This document shows, piece after piece, positions 24,689 to 32,447 of a DNA stretch of 64,000 nucleotides. The position numbers and the translations under genes were made by a program. Source of the DNA: Cellulosimicrobium marinum (GTDB lineage: Bacteria > Actinomycetota > Actinomycetes > Actinomycetales > Cellulomonadaceae). Location of the stretch: NCBI RefSeq assembly GCF_020551945.1, contig NZ_JAJBZH010000001.1:562108-626107 (forward strand). The letters are read 5' to 3'. Position 1 is the stretch's first letter. The number at the start of each line of letters is the position of its first letter. The notes beneath the pieces are model-generated. The model ran no database searches and was not told the origin of the DNA. It was given only the letters and a program-made list of their open reading frames with translations.

Positions 24689-24821
24689 CCCCACGCGCCC
24701 CTCCTCCGACGGCGGCGCCTCCCCGTCCTGCGTCGAGGGCCTCCGGGACGTCGTCGAGGACCGGGCCACGTGAGCCGCTGACACGGTCGGCGACGCGCTG
24801 CCGGGGTCGGCACCCGGCGTC

Positions 24822-24827
24822 TACGCT
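24822..24827 (+). promoter_or_regulatory. -10 box TACGCT upstream of the YihY gene
   Basis: TACGCT would give a start near 24834 and a leader of about 109 bases before the GTG at 24943. Confidence 0.35.
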
Positions 24828-24902
24828 GGGGCGTCGGCCCGGACGCCCCCGGGCTCACGCGTGCCGTGCGGCGCAGGCCGTGCGGTGTCCGCGCCCGCAC
24901 GA

Positions 24903-24920
24903 CCGCCGGTCGACCGGCGG
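24903..24920. promoter_or_regulatory. Perfect 18-base palindrome in the YihY leader
   Basis: CCGCCGGTCGACCGGCGG is self-complementary and ends 12 bases before the GGGGAGG ribosome site. It can be an operator or, in RNA, a hairpin that affects ribosome access. Confidence 0.45.
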
Positions 24921-24942
24921 CCCGTTCCGATCGGGGAGGCCC

Positions 24943-26220
24943 GTGCTCGCCGTCGTGACGTTCGCGGGGCTGGTGCTCGCTGTCGTCGTGCGTCGCGTCC
25001 CTGCCGTCCGGTCGGCGACGAGCACCGCGACGTCGACGATCCTCGTCGTCGCGGCGGCCTGCGCCGCGCTCGTCCTCGCGACGCTCGTCGTCCAGGATCC
25101 CGGTGCCCGCGCGGTCGTCGCCGCGGTCGCCGTCGTCGTGCTCGCGCCGCTGGTCGTCGCCGCGGGCGCCTGGGTCGTCGTCCACGTCGTCCGGCCGCTG
25201 GCCGCGCGGCGTGCGGAGCGTGCGCGGGACTCCCCGACGGTCCGCGACCGGCTCCTGGCCCGTGCCGCGCGCACCCCGGGACGGGTGCGCGGGGTCCCCG
25301 TCGCCGAGGTCGCGCTGCGGGCCGGGTTCCGCTCGGCCGACGTGCGCGTGACCGGGCTCGCCGCCGAGATGTCGTACTACGGCCTCATCTCGCTCGTCCC
25401 GCTCACCACGGCCCTCGGCGCGAGCCTCGGCTTCCTGCGCCCGCTGCTCGGCGACGAGCAGGTCGACGCGATCCGTCGGACCCTCGTCGACGCCCTGACG
25501 ACGGTGTTCGCGGAGCAGGTCGCGGTCGACGTGCTCGCCCCGCTCGTCGACGGGCTGCTCGACGAGGCGCGCACCGGCTTCGCCCTCGGGGCGTTCCTCG
25601 TCGCGCTGTGGCTCGCGAGCCGGGTGTTCCGCGCCGCCGTGCGTGCGCTCGACGACGCGTACCAGGTCGAGCGGCGCCGCGGCGTCGTGGCGCAGTACGT
25701 CCTCGGCCTGACCCTCGCGCTCGGCGCGGTCGCGACCCTCGTGCTGGTGCTCGGGCTCGTCGTCGTCGGCCCGCTCCTGGGCGACGGCGCGACGCTCGCC
25801 GACCGCCTGGGCCTCGGCCAGGCGCTCCGGGTGTCGTGGGACGTGCTGCGCTGGCCGGTCGTGGTCGCGGTGTGCGTCGCGTACCTCACGCTGCTCTACC
25901 GGTACGCGCCCGCCGTCGACACGACGTGGACCCGCTGCGTGCCCGGTGCGGTGGTCGGCACGCTCGGCGTCCTGCTCGTGTCGTCGGGCTTCGGCCTCTA
26001 CCTCGCGCTCGCGGTGCCCGAGACGCCCGGGGTCGAGGCCGGGGCGGCCGCGCTCGTGCGCGTCGCCGGGCAGATGCTCGGCCTCGTCCTCGCGGGCGTG
26101 CTGTGGCTGTGGCTGTCCAGCATCGCCGTGCTCGCGGGCGGGGTGCTGACCGCCGAGCTCGAGCTCGAGCGCGCGGGTGCGGGGCCGGACGCGGGGGCGG
26201 CGGACGCGACGCCGGGCTGA
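24943..26220 (+). CDS. YihY/BrkB-family inner membrane protein
   Basis: Integral membrane protein of 425 residues. Two hydrophobic segments at the N-terminus (residues 1-17 and 27-43), with a third at about 48-80, precede the YihY core, which begins at VRVTGLAAEMSYYGLISLVPL and continues with VFRAAVRALDDAYQVERRRGVVAQYVLGL and LLYRYAPAVDTTW, a conserved family signature. The family was once called ribonuclease BN by mistake; its actual role (transport or envelope) is unsettled. The GTG at 24943 has a GGGGAGG site four bases upstream, which rejects a longer frame running back into tRNA-Val. The stop lies in the first unit of a 13-base tandem repeat. Confidence 0.87.
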   Translation: MLAVVTFAGLVLAVVVRRVPAVRSATSTATSTILVVAAACAALVLATLVVQDPGARAVVAAVAVVVLAPLVVAAGAWVVVHVVRPLAARRAERARDSPTVRDRLLARAARTPGRVRGVPVAEVALRAGFRSADVRVTGLAAEMSYYGLISLVPLTTALGASLGFLRPLLGDEQVDAIRRTLVDALTTVFAEQVAVDVLAPLVDGLLDEARTGFALGAFLVALWLASRVFRAAVRALDDAYQVERRRGVVAQYVLGLTLALGAVATLVLVLGLVVVGPLLGDGATLADRLGLGQALRVSWDVLRWPVVVAVCVAYLTLLYRYAPAVDTTWTRCVPGAVVGTLGVLLVSSGFGLYLALAVPETPGVEAGAAALVRVAGQMLGLVLAGVLWLWLSSIAVLAGGVLTAELELERAGAGPDAGAADATPG

Positions 26221-26272
26221 GAGGCCGGACTGAGAGGCCGGACTGAGAGGCCGGACTGAGAGGCCGGACTGA
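26208..26272 (+). repeat. Five-copy 13-base tandem repeat carrying stop codons
   Basis: Four identical units GAGGCCGGACTGA (26221-26272) follow a variant (26208-26220) that is the end and stop codon of the YihY gene. Since 13 is not a multiple of 3 and each unit contains TGA, the array puts stops in all three forward frames. Confidence 0.9.
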
Positions 26273-26339
26273 CCCCGACGAGCGGGACGACGAGCTCACG
26301 GTGGTGCGTCGGCGCACGGAGGACGTGGGTGGTCCGCGC

Positions 26340-26345
26340 GAGGAT
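26340..26345 (+). promoter_or_regulatory. -10-like box GAGGAT, PolA-like gene
   Basis: GAGGAT ends 6 bases before the GTG at 26352 and supports that start over the GTG at 26301. Confidence 0.35.
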
Positions 26346-26351
26346 GGGCCG

Positions 26352-28142
26352 GTGCCCGTCGTCCTCTCCCACGTGGCCGGCGACGCCGGGCCCGCCGTCG
26401 CGCTCACGCACGTGTCCGGGACCGGGACGCCCGTGGCCTCCCCGGCCCCGGCCGTCGTCGCGCCGGGACTGCTCGGTGCGGCGCTCGGGGCGCAGGCGCC
26501 CGGGACGCGCGTCGTGTGGGACGACACCAACCGCTGGTACCCGGCGCTGCTCGCCGCCGGCACGCGGGTCGACCGCGCGCACGACCTGCGCCTCGCGCAC
26601 GCGATCCTGCGCGCGTCGGCGCTCACGGCGGGGACCGGGCTCGCGGCGCGGCCTCCCGGGCCGTGGGACGCGCTCGCCCCCGCACCCGCCGGCCCGGACC
26701 CGACCCTCCCCGAGCGCCCGGACCCCCTGTTCGACCTCGGTGGCGACGACCGGCGCGGGGGCGGGGCCGCGCCGCCGGGCCTGGACCCGCTGCCCGAGCT
26801 CGTGGACCAGCTCGCCGCCGCCGCCGCGGCCGAGGGGCCCGACGCGGCGGGCCGCCTGCGTCTGCTGCTCGCGGGCGAGTCGGCGGGCGCGCTCGTCGCG
26901 GCGGAGATGCACCACGCGGGCCTGCCGTGGCGGGCCGACGTGCACGACGAGATCCTCGCCGGTGTCCTCGGTCCGCGTCCGCGCCCCGGGGAGCGCCCGG
27001 CACGCATGGAGGAGCTCGCGCGCGCGATCCGGGCGGCGGTCGACGCGCCGCCCACGCTCAACCCCGACTCCCACCCGGACCTGCTCAAGGCGCTGCAGTA
27101 CGCGGGCGTCGGCGCGCGCTCGCTGCGCAAGGGGGAGCTCGAACGCCTCGACCACCCCGTGGTCGCCCCGCTGCTCGAGTACAAGAGGCTCCAGCGCCTC
27201 CTCACGGCCAACGGGTGGGCGTGGCTCGACACGTGGGTCCGCGACGGGCGGTTCCGCACGGAGTACGTCGTCGGGGGAGTGGTCACCGGACGCTGGTCGT
27301 CGAGCGGGGGCGGGGCGCTCCAGCTCCCCCGGCAGGTGCGGCGGGCCGTCGTCGCGGACCCGGGCTGGCGCCTGGTCGTCGCCGACGCCGCCCAGCTCGA
27401 GCCGCGCGTGCTCGCCGGGCTCGCGCACGACGAGCGCATGGCGCAGGCCGGGCGCGGCGTCGACCTGTACGCCGGGATCGTGGCGTCGGGCGTGGTCGCG
27501 ACGCGCGAGCACGCGAAGGTCGGGATGCTCGGCGCGATGTACGGGGGGACGACGGGGGACAGCGCGCTCGTGCTGCCGCGCCTCGCGCAGGCGTTTCCCG
27601 CGGCGATCGAGCTGGTCGAGCGCGCGGCGCGGGCCGGGGAGCGGGGCGAGGTCGTCACGACGCGGCTCGGGCGGAGCTCGCCGAGGCCGGGCGCGGCCTG
27701 GCAGGAGGTGCAGTCGGGCGCGTACGCGGTCGACGTCCCGGCCGACGCCCCGGCCGACGACGGTGTCCCCGACCGGGCGCAGGCCGAGTCCCGCGCCCGG
27801 TCCGCCACGCGCGCGTGGGGCCGGTTCACGCGAAACTTCGTCGTGCAGGGCACCGCGGCGGAGTGGGCGCTGTGCTGGCTGGCGTCCATCCGGCGTCGGC
27901 TGTGGGAGCTGCCCGTGAGCGACGTCCCGGGGGAGGCCCGGCCGCCGTTCCGGGGGCGCGCCCACCTCGTCTTCTTCCTCCACGACGAGGTCGTCGTCCA
28001 CGCCCCGGCCGAGCTGGCCGAGGCGGTCGAGCACGCCGTGCGCGAGGCGGCCGCGGAGGCGGGCCGGCTGCTGTTCGGCGACTTCCCCGTCGACTTCCCC
28101 CTCACGGTCGCGACGGTCGAGCACTACGCCCAGGCCAAGTGA
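26352..28142 (+). CDS. PolA-like bifunctional 3'-5' exonuclease/DNA polymerase family protein
   Basis: A-family DNA polymerase relative of 596 residues with no 5' nuclease domain. All three polymerase motifs are recognisable: motif A as VVADAAQLEPRVLAGL (metal-ligand D kept; the usual DYSQIELR is altered), motif B as HAKVGMLGAMYGGTTGD (the O-helix K and Y), motif C as FLHDEVVVHAP. The template-binding region VTGRWSSSGGGALQLPRQVR is also present. The N-terminal 200 residues occupy the exonuclease position but lack a clear D-x-E motif, so proofreading may be lost. Such proteins are actinobacterial paralogues of PolI with a poorly known, probably repair-related role. The gene follows a tandem repeat and precedes nif3. 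Confidence 0.85.
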   Translation: MPVVLSHVAGDAGPAVALTHVSGTGTPVASPAPAVVAPGLLGAALGAQAPGTRVVWDDTNRWYPALLAAGTRVDRAHDLRLAHAILRASALTAGTGLAARPPGPWDALAPAPAGPDPTLPERPDPLFDLGGDDRRGGGAAPPGLDPLPELVDQLAAAAAAEGPDAAGRLRLLLAGESAGALVAAEMHHAGLPWRADVHDEILAGVLGPRPRPGERPARMEELARAIRAAVDAPPTLNPDSHPDLLKALQYAGVGARSLRKGELERLDHPVVAPLLEYKRLQRLLTANGWAWLDTWVRDGRFRTEYVVGGVVTGRWSSSGGGALQLPRQVRRAVVADPGWRLVVADAAQLEPRVLAGLAHDERMAQAGRGVDLYAGIVASGVVATREHAKVGMLGAMYGGTTGDSALVLPRLAQAFPAAIELVERAARAGERGEVVTTRLGRSSPRPGAAWQEVQSGAYAVDVPADAPADDGVPDRAQAESRARSATRAWGRFTRNFVVQGTAAEWALCWLASIRRRLWELPVSDVPGEARPPFRGRAHLVFFLHDEVVVHAPAELAEAVEHAVREAAAEAGRLLFGDFPVDFPLTVATVEHYAQAK

Positions 28143-28164
28143 GGCCCGGGGCGGGGGCGCGGGA

Positions 28165-28170
28165 TAGCCT
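28165..28170 (+). promoter_or_regulatory. -10 box TAGCCT, leaderless Nif3-like gene
   Basis: TAGCCT ends 6 bases before the ATG at 28177. Confidence 0.5.
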
Positions 28171-28176
28171 GCCGCC

Positions 28177-29094
28177 ATGGCGTCCGACCCGAACCCGACC
28201 CCGCCGACGCTCGCCACGGTCGTCCGCGCGCTCGACACGCTCTACCCGCCGGACACGGCGGAGGAGTGGGACGCCGTCGGGCTCGTCGCGGGCGACCCGC
28301 AGGCCGCCGTCCGCAAGGTGCTGTTCGCCGTCGACCCGGTGGAGGAGGTCGCCGACGAGGCCCTCGACTGGGGCGCGGACCTGCTCGTCACGCACCACCC
28401 GCTGTTCCTGCGCCCCGTGCACTCGGTCGCGGCGACGACGTTCAAGGGCTCGCTCGTGCACCGGCTCGTGCGCGGCGGGTGCGCCCTGCACGTCGCGCAC
28501 ACGAACGCCGACGCCGCGGAGCGCGGCGTCGCGGACGCGCTCGCGGACGCCCTCGACCTGCTGCACCGCGTTCCCCTCGTGCCGCACCGGCTGCCCGACG
28601 GCGGCCCGGCGGCCGGGCGCGCGGGCGTCACGACCGGCACGGGCCGGGTCGGGCGGCTCGCCGCCCCGACGACGTTGCGCGCGTTCGCCGAGCACGTCGC
28701 GCGGGCGCTCCCCGCGACGGCGCAGGGCGTGCGCGTGGCGGGCGACCTCGACGCCACCGTCGAGTCGGTCGCCGTCGTCGGCGGCTCGGGCGACTCGCTG
28801 TTCGACGCCGTGCGCGCGAGCGGTGCGGACGTCTACGTCACCTCCGACCTGCGCCACCACCCGGTCTCCGAGGCGCGCGAGCGCGCCCGGCAGGAGTCGG
28901 GGCCGTCCGGCACGCCGTTCCTCGTCGACGTCCCGCACTTCGCGTCGGAGTGGCCCTGGCTCGGCTACGCTGCCCAGGACCTGGCGCGTGCGCTCGAGGC
29001 GCGCGGCGAGCGCGTCGAGACCCGGGTGAGCACGCTCGTCACGGACCCGTGGAGCGCACGGCTCCCCTCGGTGCCCGCCCGCCCGGCCGGGTGA
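28177..29094 (+). CDS. Nif3-like dinuclear metal centre protein
   Basis: Protein of 305 residues of the NIF3/YbgI family, which forms toroidal hexamers with two metals per subunit. Signatures are EEWDAVGLVAGDPQAAVRKVLFAVD at the N-terminus, LLVTHHPLFLR with two metal-ligand histidines, ALHVAHTNADAA, and late DVPHFASEWPWL carrying the last H and E ligands. Enzyme activity is not firmly known (GTP cyclohydrolase I-like and hydrolase activities have been proposed). In actinobacteria it is linked to the zinc-ribbon protein and the RNase H/phosphatase gene that follow (Rv2230c-Rv2229c-Rv2228c order from memory). Confidence 0.93.
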   Translation: MASDPNPTPPTLATVVRALDTLYPPDTAEEWDAVGLVAGDPQAAVRKVLFAVDPVEEVADEALDWGADLLVTHHPLFLRPVHSVAATTFKGSLVHRLVRGGCALHVAHTNADAAERGVADALADALDLLHRVPLVPHRLPDGGPAAGRAGVTTGTGRVGRLAAPTTLRAFAEHVARALPATAQGVRVAGDLDATVESVAVVGGSGDSLFDAVRASGADVYVTSDLRHHPVSEARERARQESGPSGTPFLVDVPHFASEWPWLGYAAQDLARALEARGERVETRVSTLVTDPWSARLPSVPARPAG

Positions 29095-29174
29095 CCCCAC
29101 CGCCACGACCCGCCGCGCGACGCGGCACCGACCCCGCGTCCGGACCGACCGGGGCCCACGAGAGGAACGACCAC

Positions 29175-29918
29175 GTGCCCACCGCATCACCCGCCGACCA
29201 GCTGCGGCTCCTCGACGTCCAGGAGCTCGACACGCGTGCCCAGCAGCTCGCGCACCAGCGCAAGAACCTGCCCGAGCTCGCGCGCGTCACCGAGCTCGAC
29301 GCCCAGCTCAAGGACCTGGGCTCGTCGCTCGTCGAGTCGCGCACTGCGGCGTCCGACCTGCGTCGCGAGCTGACGAAGGCCGAGGGGGACGTCGAGCAGG
29401 TCCGTGCGCGCGCCGCGCGTGACCAGGCGCGGCTCGACGCCGGGCAGGTCGGGGCGAAGGACGCGCAGGCGCTCGTCGCGGAGCTGGAGTCGCTCGCGCG
29501 CCGCCAGGGCGTGCTCGAGGAGGTCGAGCTCGACGTCATGGAACGGCTCGAGGCCCACGAGGAGGCCCTCGCGAAGCTGGAGGCCGCCCACGCCGAGCTG
29601 GAGGCCGCCCGCGCGGACGTCGTCGCCGCCCGCGACGCGCGGTTCGCGGAGCTCGACGCGGAGGCCGGCGAGGTCGCGAACCGTCGCCGCGTCGCGGTCG
29701 ACGGGCTCGACGCCGCGCTCCTCGCCCTCTACGAGCGGGTGCGGGACCAGAACGGCGGGCGCGGCGTCGTCGCGCTGCGCGGCCGGCGGGTGGAGGGCCT
29801 CAACGTGGACCTCAGCCCCGCCGAGCTCGCCGCCGTGACGTCGGCCGGCCCCGACCAGGTGGTCCGGCTCGAGGACTACGGGCACATCGTCGTCCGTCCG
29901 GAGGCCACGGGCGCGTGA
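29175..29918 (+). CDS. C4 zinc-ribbon-family coiled-coil protein that has lost all four cysteines
   Basis: 247 residues: a long antiparallel coiled coil (about residues 8-180, rich in Glu, Leu, Ala, Arg) followed by a C-terminal globular part. By position and neighbours it is the homologue of Rv2229c and of the bacterial CdsZ/DUF164 zinc-ribbon proteins, which normally end with a Cys-x-x-Cys pair in an RRCEGC-like context and a second pair in a CEECGRIL-like context. Here the same places read RRVEGLNVDLSPAE and VVRLEDYGHIVVR, and the protein contains no cysteine at all. The ribbon fold may survive without zinc, or nucleic-acid binding is lost. The GTG at 29175 has an AGAGGAACGA site; the stop overlaps the next start (GTGA). 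Confidence 0.85.
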   Translation: MPTASPADQLRLLDVQELDTRAQQLAHQRKNLPELARVTELDAQLKDLGSSLVESRTAASDLRRELTKAEGDVEQVRARAARDQARLDAGQVGAKDAQALVAELESLARRQGVLEEVELDVMERLEAHEEALAKLEAAHAELEAARADVVAARDARFAELDAEAGEVANRRRVAVDGLDAALLALYERVRDQNGGRGVVALRGRRVEGLNVDLSPAELAAVTSAGPDQVVRLEDYGHIVVRPEATGA

Positions 29919-31120
29919 GCGCGTCGCAGCAGGGAACAGGGCAGCCGGGAGCAGGGCGGGGCGAGGACCGCGCGCTCGTCGTCGAGGCGGACGGGGGGTC
30001 GCGCGGCAACCCCGGTCCCGCCGGCTACGGCGCGCTCGTGCGCGACGCGGGAACCGGGCGCGTCCTCGCCGAGCGCGCCGGCTTCCTCGGGGTCGCGACG
30101 AACAACGTCGCCGAGTACTCGGGCCTCGTCGCGGGTCTGCGCGCGGCCGCCGCGATCGACCCGGACGCCCGGGTGACCGTCCGGATGGACTCGCGGCTCG
30201 TCGTCGAGCAGATGACGGGCCGGTGGCAGGTCAAGCACGCCGACATGCGTCGGCTCGCGGACGAGGCCGCGCAGGTGCTGCCCGCCGGGCAGGTGACCTA
30301 CGAGTGGATCCCGCGCGCGCAGAACGCCGACGCCGACCGGCTCGCGAACGAGGCCATGGACACCGGCGGCGACGTGGCCCGCGACCATGCGGACGGGATC
30401 GAGAAGGACGCCCCGACGGCCGAGGCGCGGCCCTCGGGGGTCGCGGTGCGGTTCGACGACGCCCCCGCCCTCACCGTCGTGCTCGTCCGGCACGGCCAGA
30501 CCCCCCTGACCCTCGCCGGCGCGTTCAGCGGGTCGTCGGTGCCCGGTCCCTCCCTCACGGGACGGGGCCGGACGCAGGCCGCCCAGGCCGCCGACCTGGT
30601 CCACCGGGTCGGCCGCACGGCATGGACGGACGTGCCGCGGCCGTCCGCCCTCGTGGCCTCGCCGATGGTCCGCACCCAGGAGACGGCCCGCGCCGTCGGC
30701 CGGCGACTGGGGCTGCCGGTCACGACCGACGACCGGTTCGCCGAGGTCGACTTCGGCGACTGGGAAGGGCTCACCCCGCCCGAGGTCGACGAGCGGTGGC
30801 CCGGGCTGCGACGCGCCTGGTACGAGGAGGGCACCGTCGCCGCACCCGGCGGCGAGTCCGCCGCCGACGTCGGCGTGCGCGTCCTCGCCGGGCTCCAGGA
30901 CCTCGTCACCACCCACCTCGCGGACGCGCCGGCGGCGGGCCGCACCGTCGTCGTCGTGGGCCACGCGGTGCAGGTGCGCGCCGCGATCGGCGTCGCGGTC
31001 CAGGCGCCGCCCGACCAGTGGTCGCGGTTCCGTGTCCCGCCCGCCTCCGTGAGCATCCTGCGCCTGTGGGGCGACGGCACGAGCGAGCTCGTCGCCCAGG
31101 GCGTCCCGAGCGACCTCTGA
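29915..31120 (+). CDS. Bifunctional RNase HI / histidine phosphatase (acid phosphatase, CobC-like)
   Basis: Two-domain enzyme of 401 residues. Residues about 20-155 form RNase HI, degrading RNA in RNA-DNA hybrids, with the acidic site in VEADGGSRGNPGPAGYG, NNVAEYSGLVAGL, VRMDSRLVVE and NADADRLANEAMD. Residues about 190-395 form a histidine phosphatase domain with the phosphohistidine RHG in VLVRHGQTPLT and the second histidine in VVGHAVQVRA. The fusion is known in actinobacteria: Rv2228c has RNase H activity plus an alpha-ribazole-phosphatase-like domain. The GTG overlaps the stop of the ribbon-protein gene, so the two proteins are co-translated. R-loop removal is the established part; the phosphatase substrate is not. 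Confidence 0.94.
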   Translation: MSASQQGTGQPGAGRGEDRALVVEADGGSRGNPGPAGYGALVRDAGTGRVLAERAGFLGVATNNVAEYSGLVAGLRAAAAIDPDARVTVRMDSRLVVEQMTGRWQVKHADMRRLADEAAQVLPAGQVTYEWIPRAQNADADRLANEAMDTGGDVARDHADGIEKDAPTAEARPSGVAVRFDDAPALTVVLVRHGQTPLTLAGAFSGSSVPGPSLTGRGRTQAAQAADLVHRVGRTAWTDVPRPSALVASPMVRTQETARAVGRRLGLPVTTDDRFAEVDFGDWEGLTPPEVDERWPGLRRAWYEEGTVAAPGGESAADVGVRVLAGLQDLVTTHLADAPAAGRTVVVVGHAVQVRAAIGVAVQAPPDQWSRFRVPPASVSILRLWGDGTSELVAQGVPSDL

Positions 31121-31135
31121 CCCGGCGGCCGACGG

Positions 31136-31933
31136 TCAGGAGACGACGAGCTCCAGCGTGAACCGTCCGCGGCCGTCGTCGAGCAGCGTGGCGTCGAGCA
31201 GGGCGGTGCCGACGAGCTCGTCGGCGGCCTTGGCCAGGTCGTCGACGGACTGCACGACGCCCGCCCGGCGCACCAGGTGGCCCGTGAGGACCCCGCGGGT
31301 GTGCTTCGCGTTGTGCGACACCACCGAGCGCCTGCCGCCCGCCTCGCGCAGGACGCGCACGGCGACGTGCTGCGCGGCGTCGTCGCCGGTCGTCCGGGGA
31401 CGCCACGCCGCGGCGTACGTCGCCGAACGGCAGTCCACGACGACGTCGCCCGCGGCCCGGCCGTCGAGCGCGGCGCCGAGGTGGGGACGCCAGGCCGTGG
31501 CGAGCCGCCCCGTGCCGGGGAGCGCGACGCCCATCGACAACCGGTACGCCGGGATGCGGTCGACGGGGGAGAGCGCGCCCCACAGCCCGGAGACCACCCG
31601 CACGTCGTCCGTCGCGCGCCGCGCGGTCTCGCCACCCGCGGCGAGCGCGCCGCCGAGGTCAGCGGCCCCGAACAGGACGCCCGTGTACACGTGCGCGGCA
31701 GGAGCCGCGGGCGCCGCACGCAGGCCCGTGTTGCGGCGCACCTCGTCCGCGAGCCCGGGACTCACCCCCAGCACCTCGACGGCGTCCTCGCCCGCGCTCA
31801 CGGCGACGAGCGCGTCGAGGACCCGCTCCCGCTGGGGCGTGAGGACCGCGGAGGTGAGGGTCGCCAGGTCGGCCGGTGCGGCGCCGTCGGGCGCCGGGGA
31901 CTTGCCCTCGGACGGGGGGAGGAGCACGAGCAC
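31136..31933 (-). CDS. yaaA: YaaA family peroxide-stress protein (UPF0246/DUF328)
   Basis: Protein of 265 residues. The start LVLLPPSEGKSPAPDGAAP is the family's hallmark (LLPPSEGK), and VYTGVLFGAADLGG, VVSGLWGALSPVDRIPAYRLSMG and VVSHNAKHTRGVL follow in the expected order; in E. coli YaaA these residues form a cleft with DNA-binding and iron-limiting roles under peroxide stress. Whether that applies in actinobacteria is inference. The GTG at 31933 has a TAGAGT -10 box six bases upstream. It is convergent with the RNase H gene, 15 bases apart, with no room for a separate terminator. Confidence 0.9.
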   Translation of the reverse strand: MLVLLPPSEGKSPAPDGAAPADLATLTSAVLTPQRERVLDALVAVSAGEDAVEVLGVSPGLADEVRRNTGLRAAPAAPAAHVYTGVLFGAADLGGALAAGGETARRATDDVRVVSGLWGALSPVDRIPAYRLSMGVALPGTGRLATAWRPHLGAALDGRAAGDVVVDCRSATYAAAWRPRTTGDDAAQHVAVRVLREAGGRRSVVSHNAKHTRGVLTGHLVRRAGVVQSVDDLAKAADELVGTALLDATLLDDGRGRFTLELVVS

Positions 31934-31939
31934 CCGGCC

Positions 31940-31945
31940 ACTCTA
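31940..31945 (-). promoter_or_regulatory. -10 box TAGAGT, leaderless yaaA
   Basis: On the minus strand TAGAGT ends 6 bases before the GTG at 31933. Confidence 0.5.
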
Positions 31946-32020
31946 CGGTCGCCGCTCGCCCCGGCCCGCGCCCGGGGCGGTCCGGTCACGTGGGGTGCGT
32001 CACGGCGTCGGGCACGGCGC

Positions 32021-32026
32021 TACGCT
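32021..32026 (+). promoter_or_regulatory. -10 box TACGCT, leaderless tautomerase-family gene
   Basis: TACGCT ends 6 bases before the ATG at 32033. Confidence 0.5.
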
Positions 32027-32032
32027 CTCGCG

Positions 32033-32416
32033 ATGGCCCACGTGAAGATCTACGGCCGGCGCCGCGTGTGGGGCGAGCGGCGTGCCGAGGTGTCCGACGC
32101 GCTGCACGCCGCCCTCGTCCGGGCCTGGCGGCTCCCCGAGGACAAGCGGTTCCACCGGTTCCTGCTCCTGGACGACGACGACCTCGTCGCCCCACGCTCG
32201 GACGCCTACCTCGTCGTCGAGGTCGTGTGCTTCGCGGGGCGCACGCGCGACGCGAAGCGGGCTCTCGTGTCCGCGCTGTACGACGACGTCGCCCCCGCGC
32301 TCGGTCTCGGCGCCGACGACCTCGAGCTCGTGGTCCTCGAGGCGCCGCGCGAGAGCTGGGGGATCCGGGGCATGAGCGGCGACGAGCTCGCGCTCACTTA
32401 CCGGGTCGACGTCTGA
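32033..32416 (+). CDS. Tautomerase-superfamily protein without the catalytic N-terminal proline
   Basis: 127-residue protein of the MIF/4-oxalocrotonate tautomerase superfamily, of the longer MSAD-like type with two beta-alpha-beta units. It opens MAHVKIYGRRRVW and ends with the characteristic ESWGIRGMSGDELALTYRVDV. Classical members use proline as residue 2 (exposed as the N-terminal base after Met removal). Here residue 2 is alanine, so proline-dependent tautomerase chemistry is not expected unless another residue takes over. Substrate unknown. The gene is leaderless by its -10 position, and its stop overlaps the -35 region of rnpB. Confidence 0.82.
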   Translation: MAHVKIYGRRRVWGERRAEVSDALHAALVRAWRLPEDKRFHRFLLLDDDDLVAPRSDAYLVVEVVCFAGRTRDAKRALVSALYDDVAPALGLGADDLELVVLEAPRESWGIRGMSGDELALTYRVDV

Positions 32417-32434
32417 GCGGCCGGGATCCGGCGG

Positions 32435-32440
32435 TAGGCT
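32435..32440 (+). promoter_or_regulatory. rnpB promoter -10 box TAGGCT
   Basis: TAGGCT ends 7 bases before the 5' end of RNase P RNA deduced from helix P1, so the predicted start and the RNA end agree. A weak -35 (TCTGAG) 17 bases upstream overlaps the end of the tautomerase-family gene. Confidence 0.65.
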
Positions 32441-32447
32441 AGCCGGT

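Noticed and set aside
17303-24781. A plus-strand open frame of about 2,490 codons across fabD, fasR, aceE and DUF3052
   Set aside because: It runs antisense to well-supported genes and is Arg/Gly/Ala/His-rich low-complexity sequence. Long antisense frames are an artefact of very high GC, where stop codons are rare.
24615-24942. Integration site for a mobile element at tRNA-Val
   Set aside because: No duplicated tRNA 3' end, integrase or phage gene follows; the next gene is a core YihY protein.
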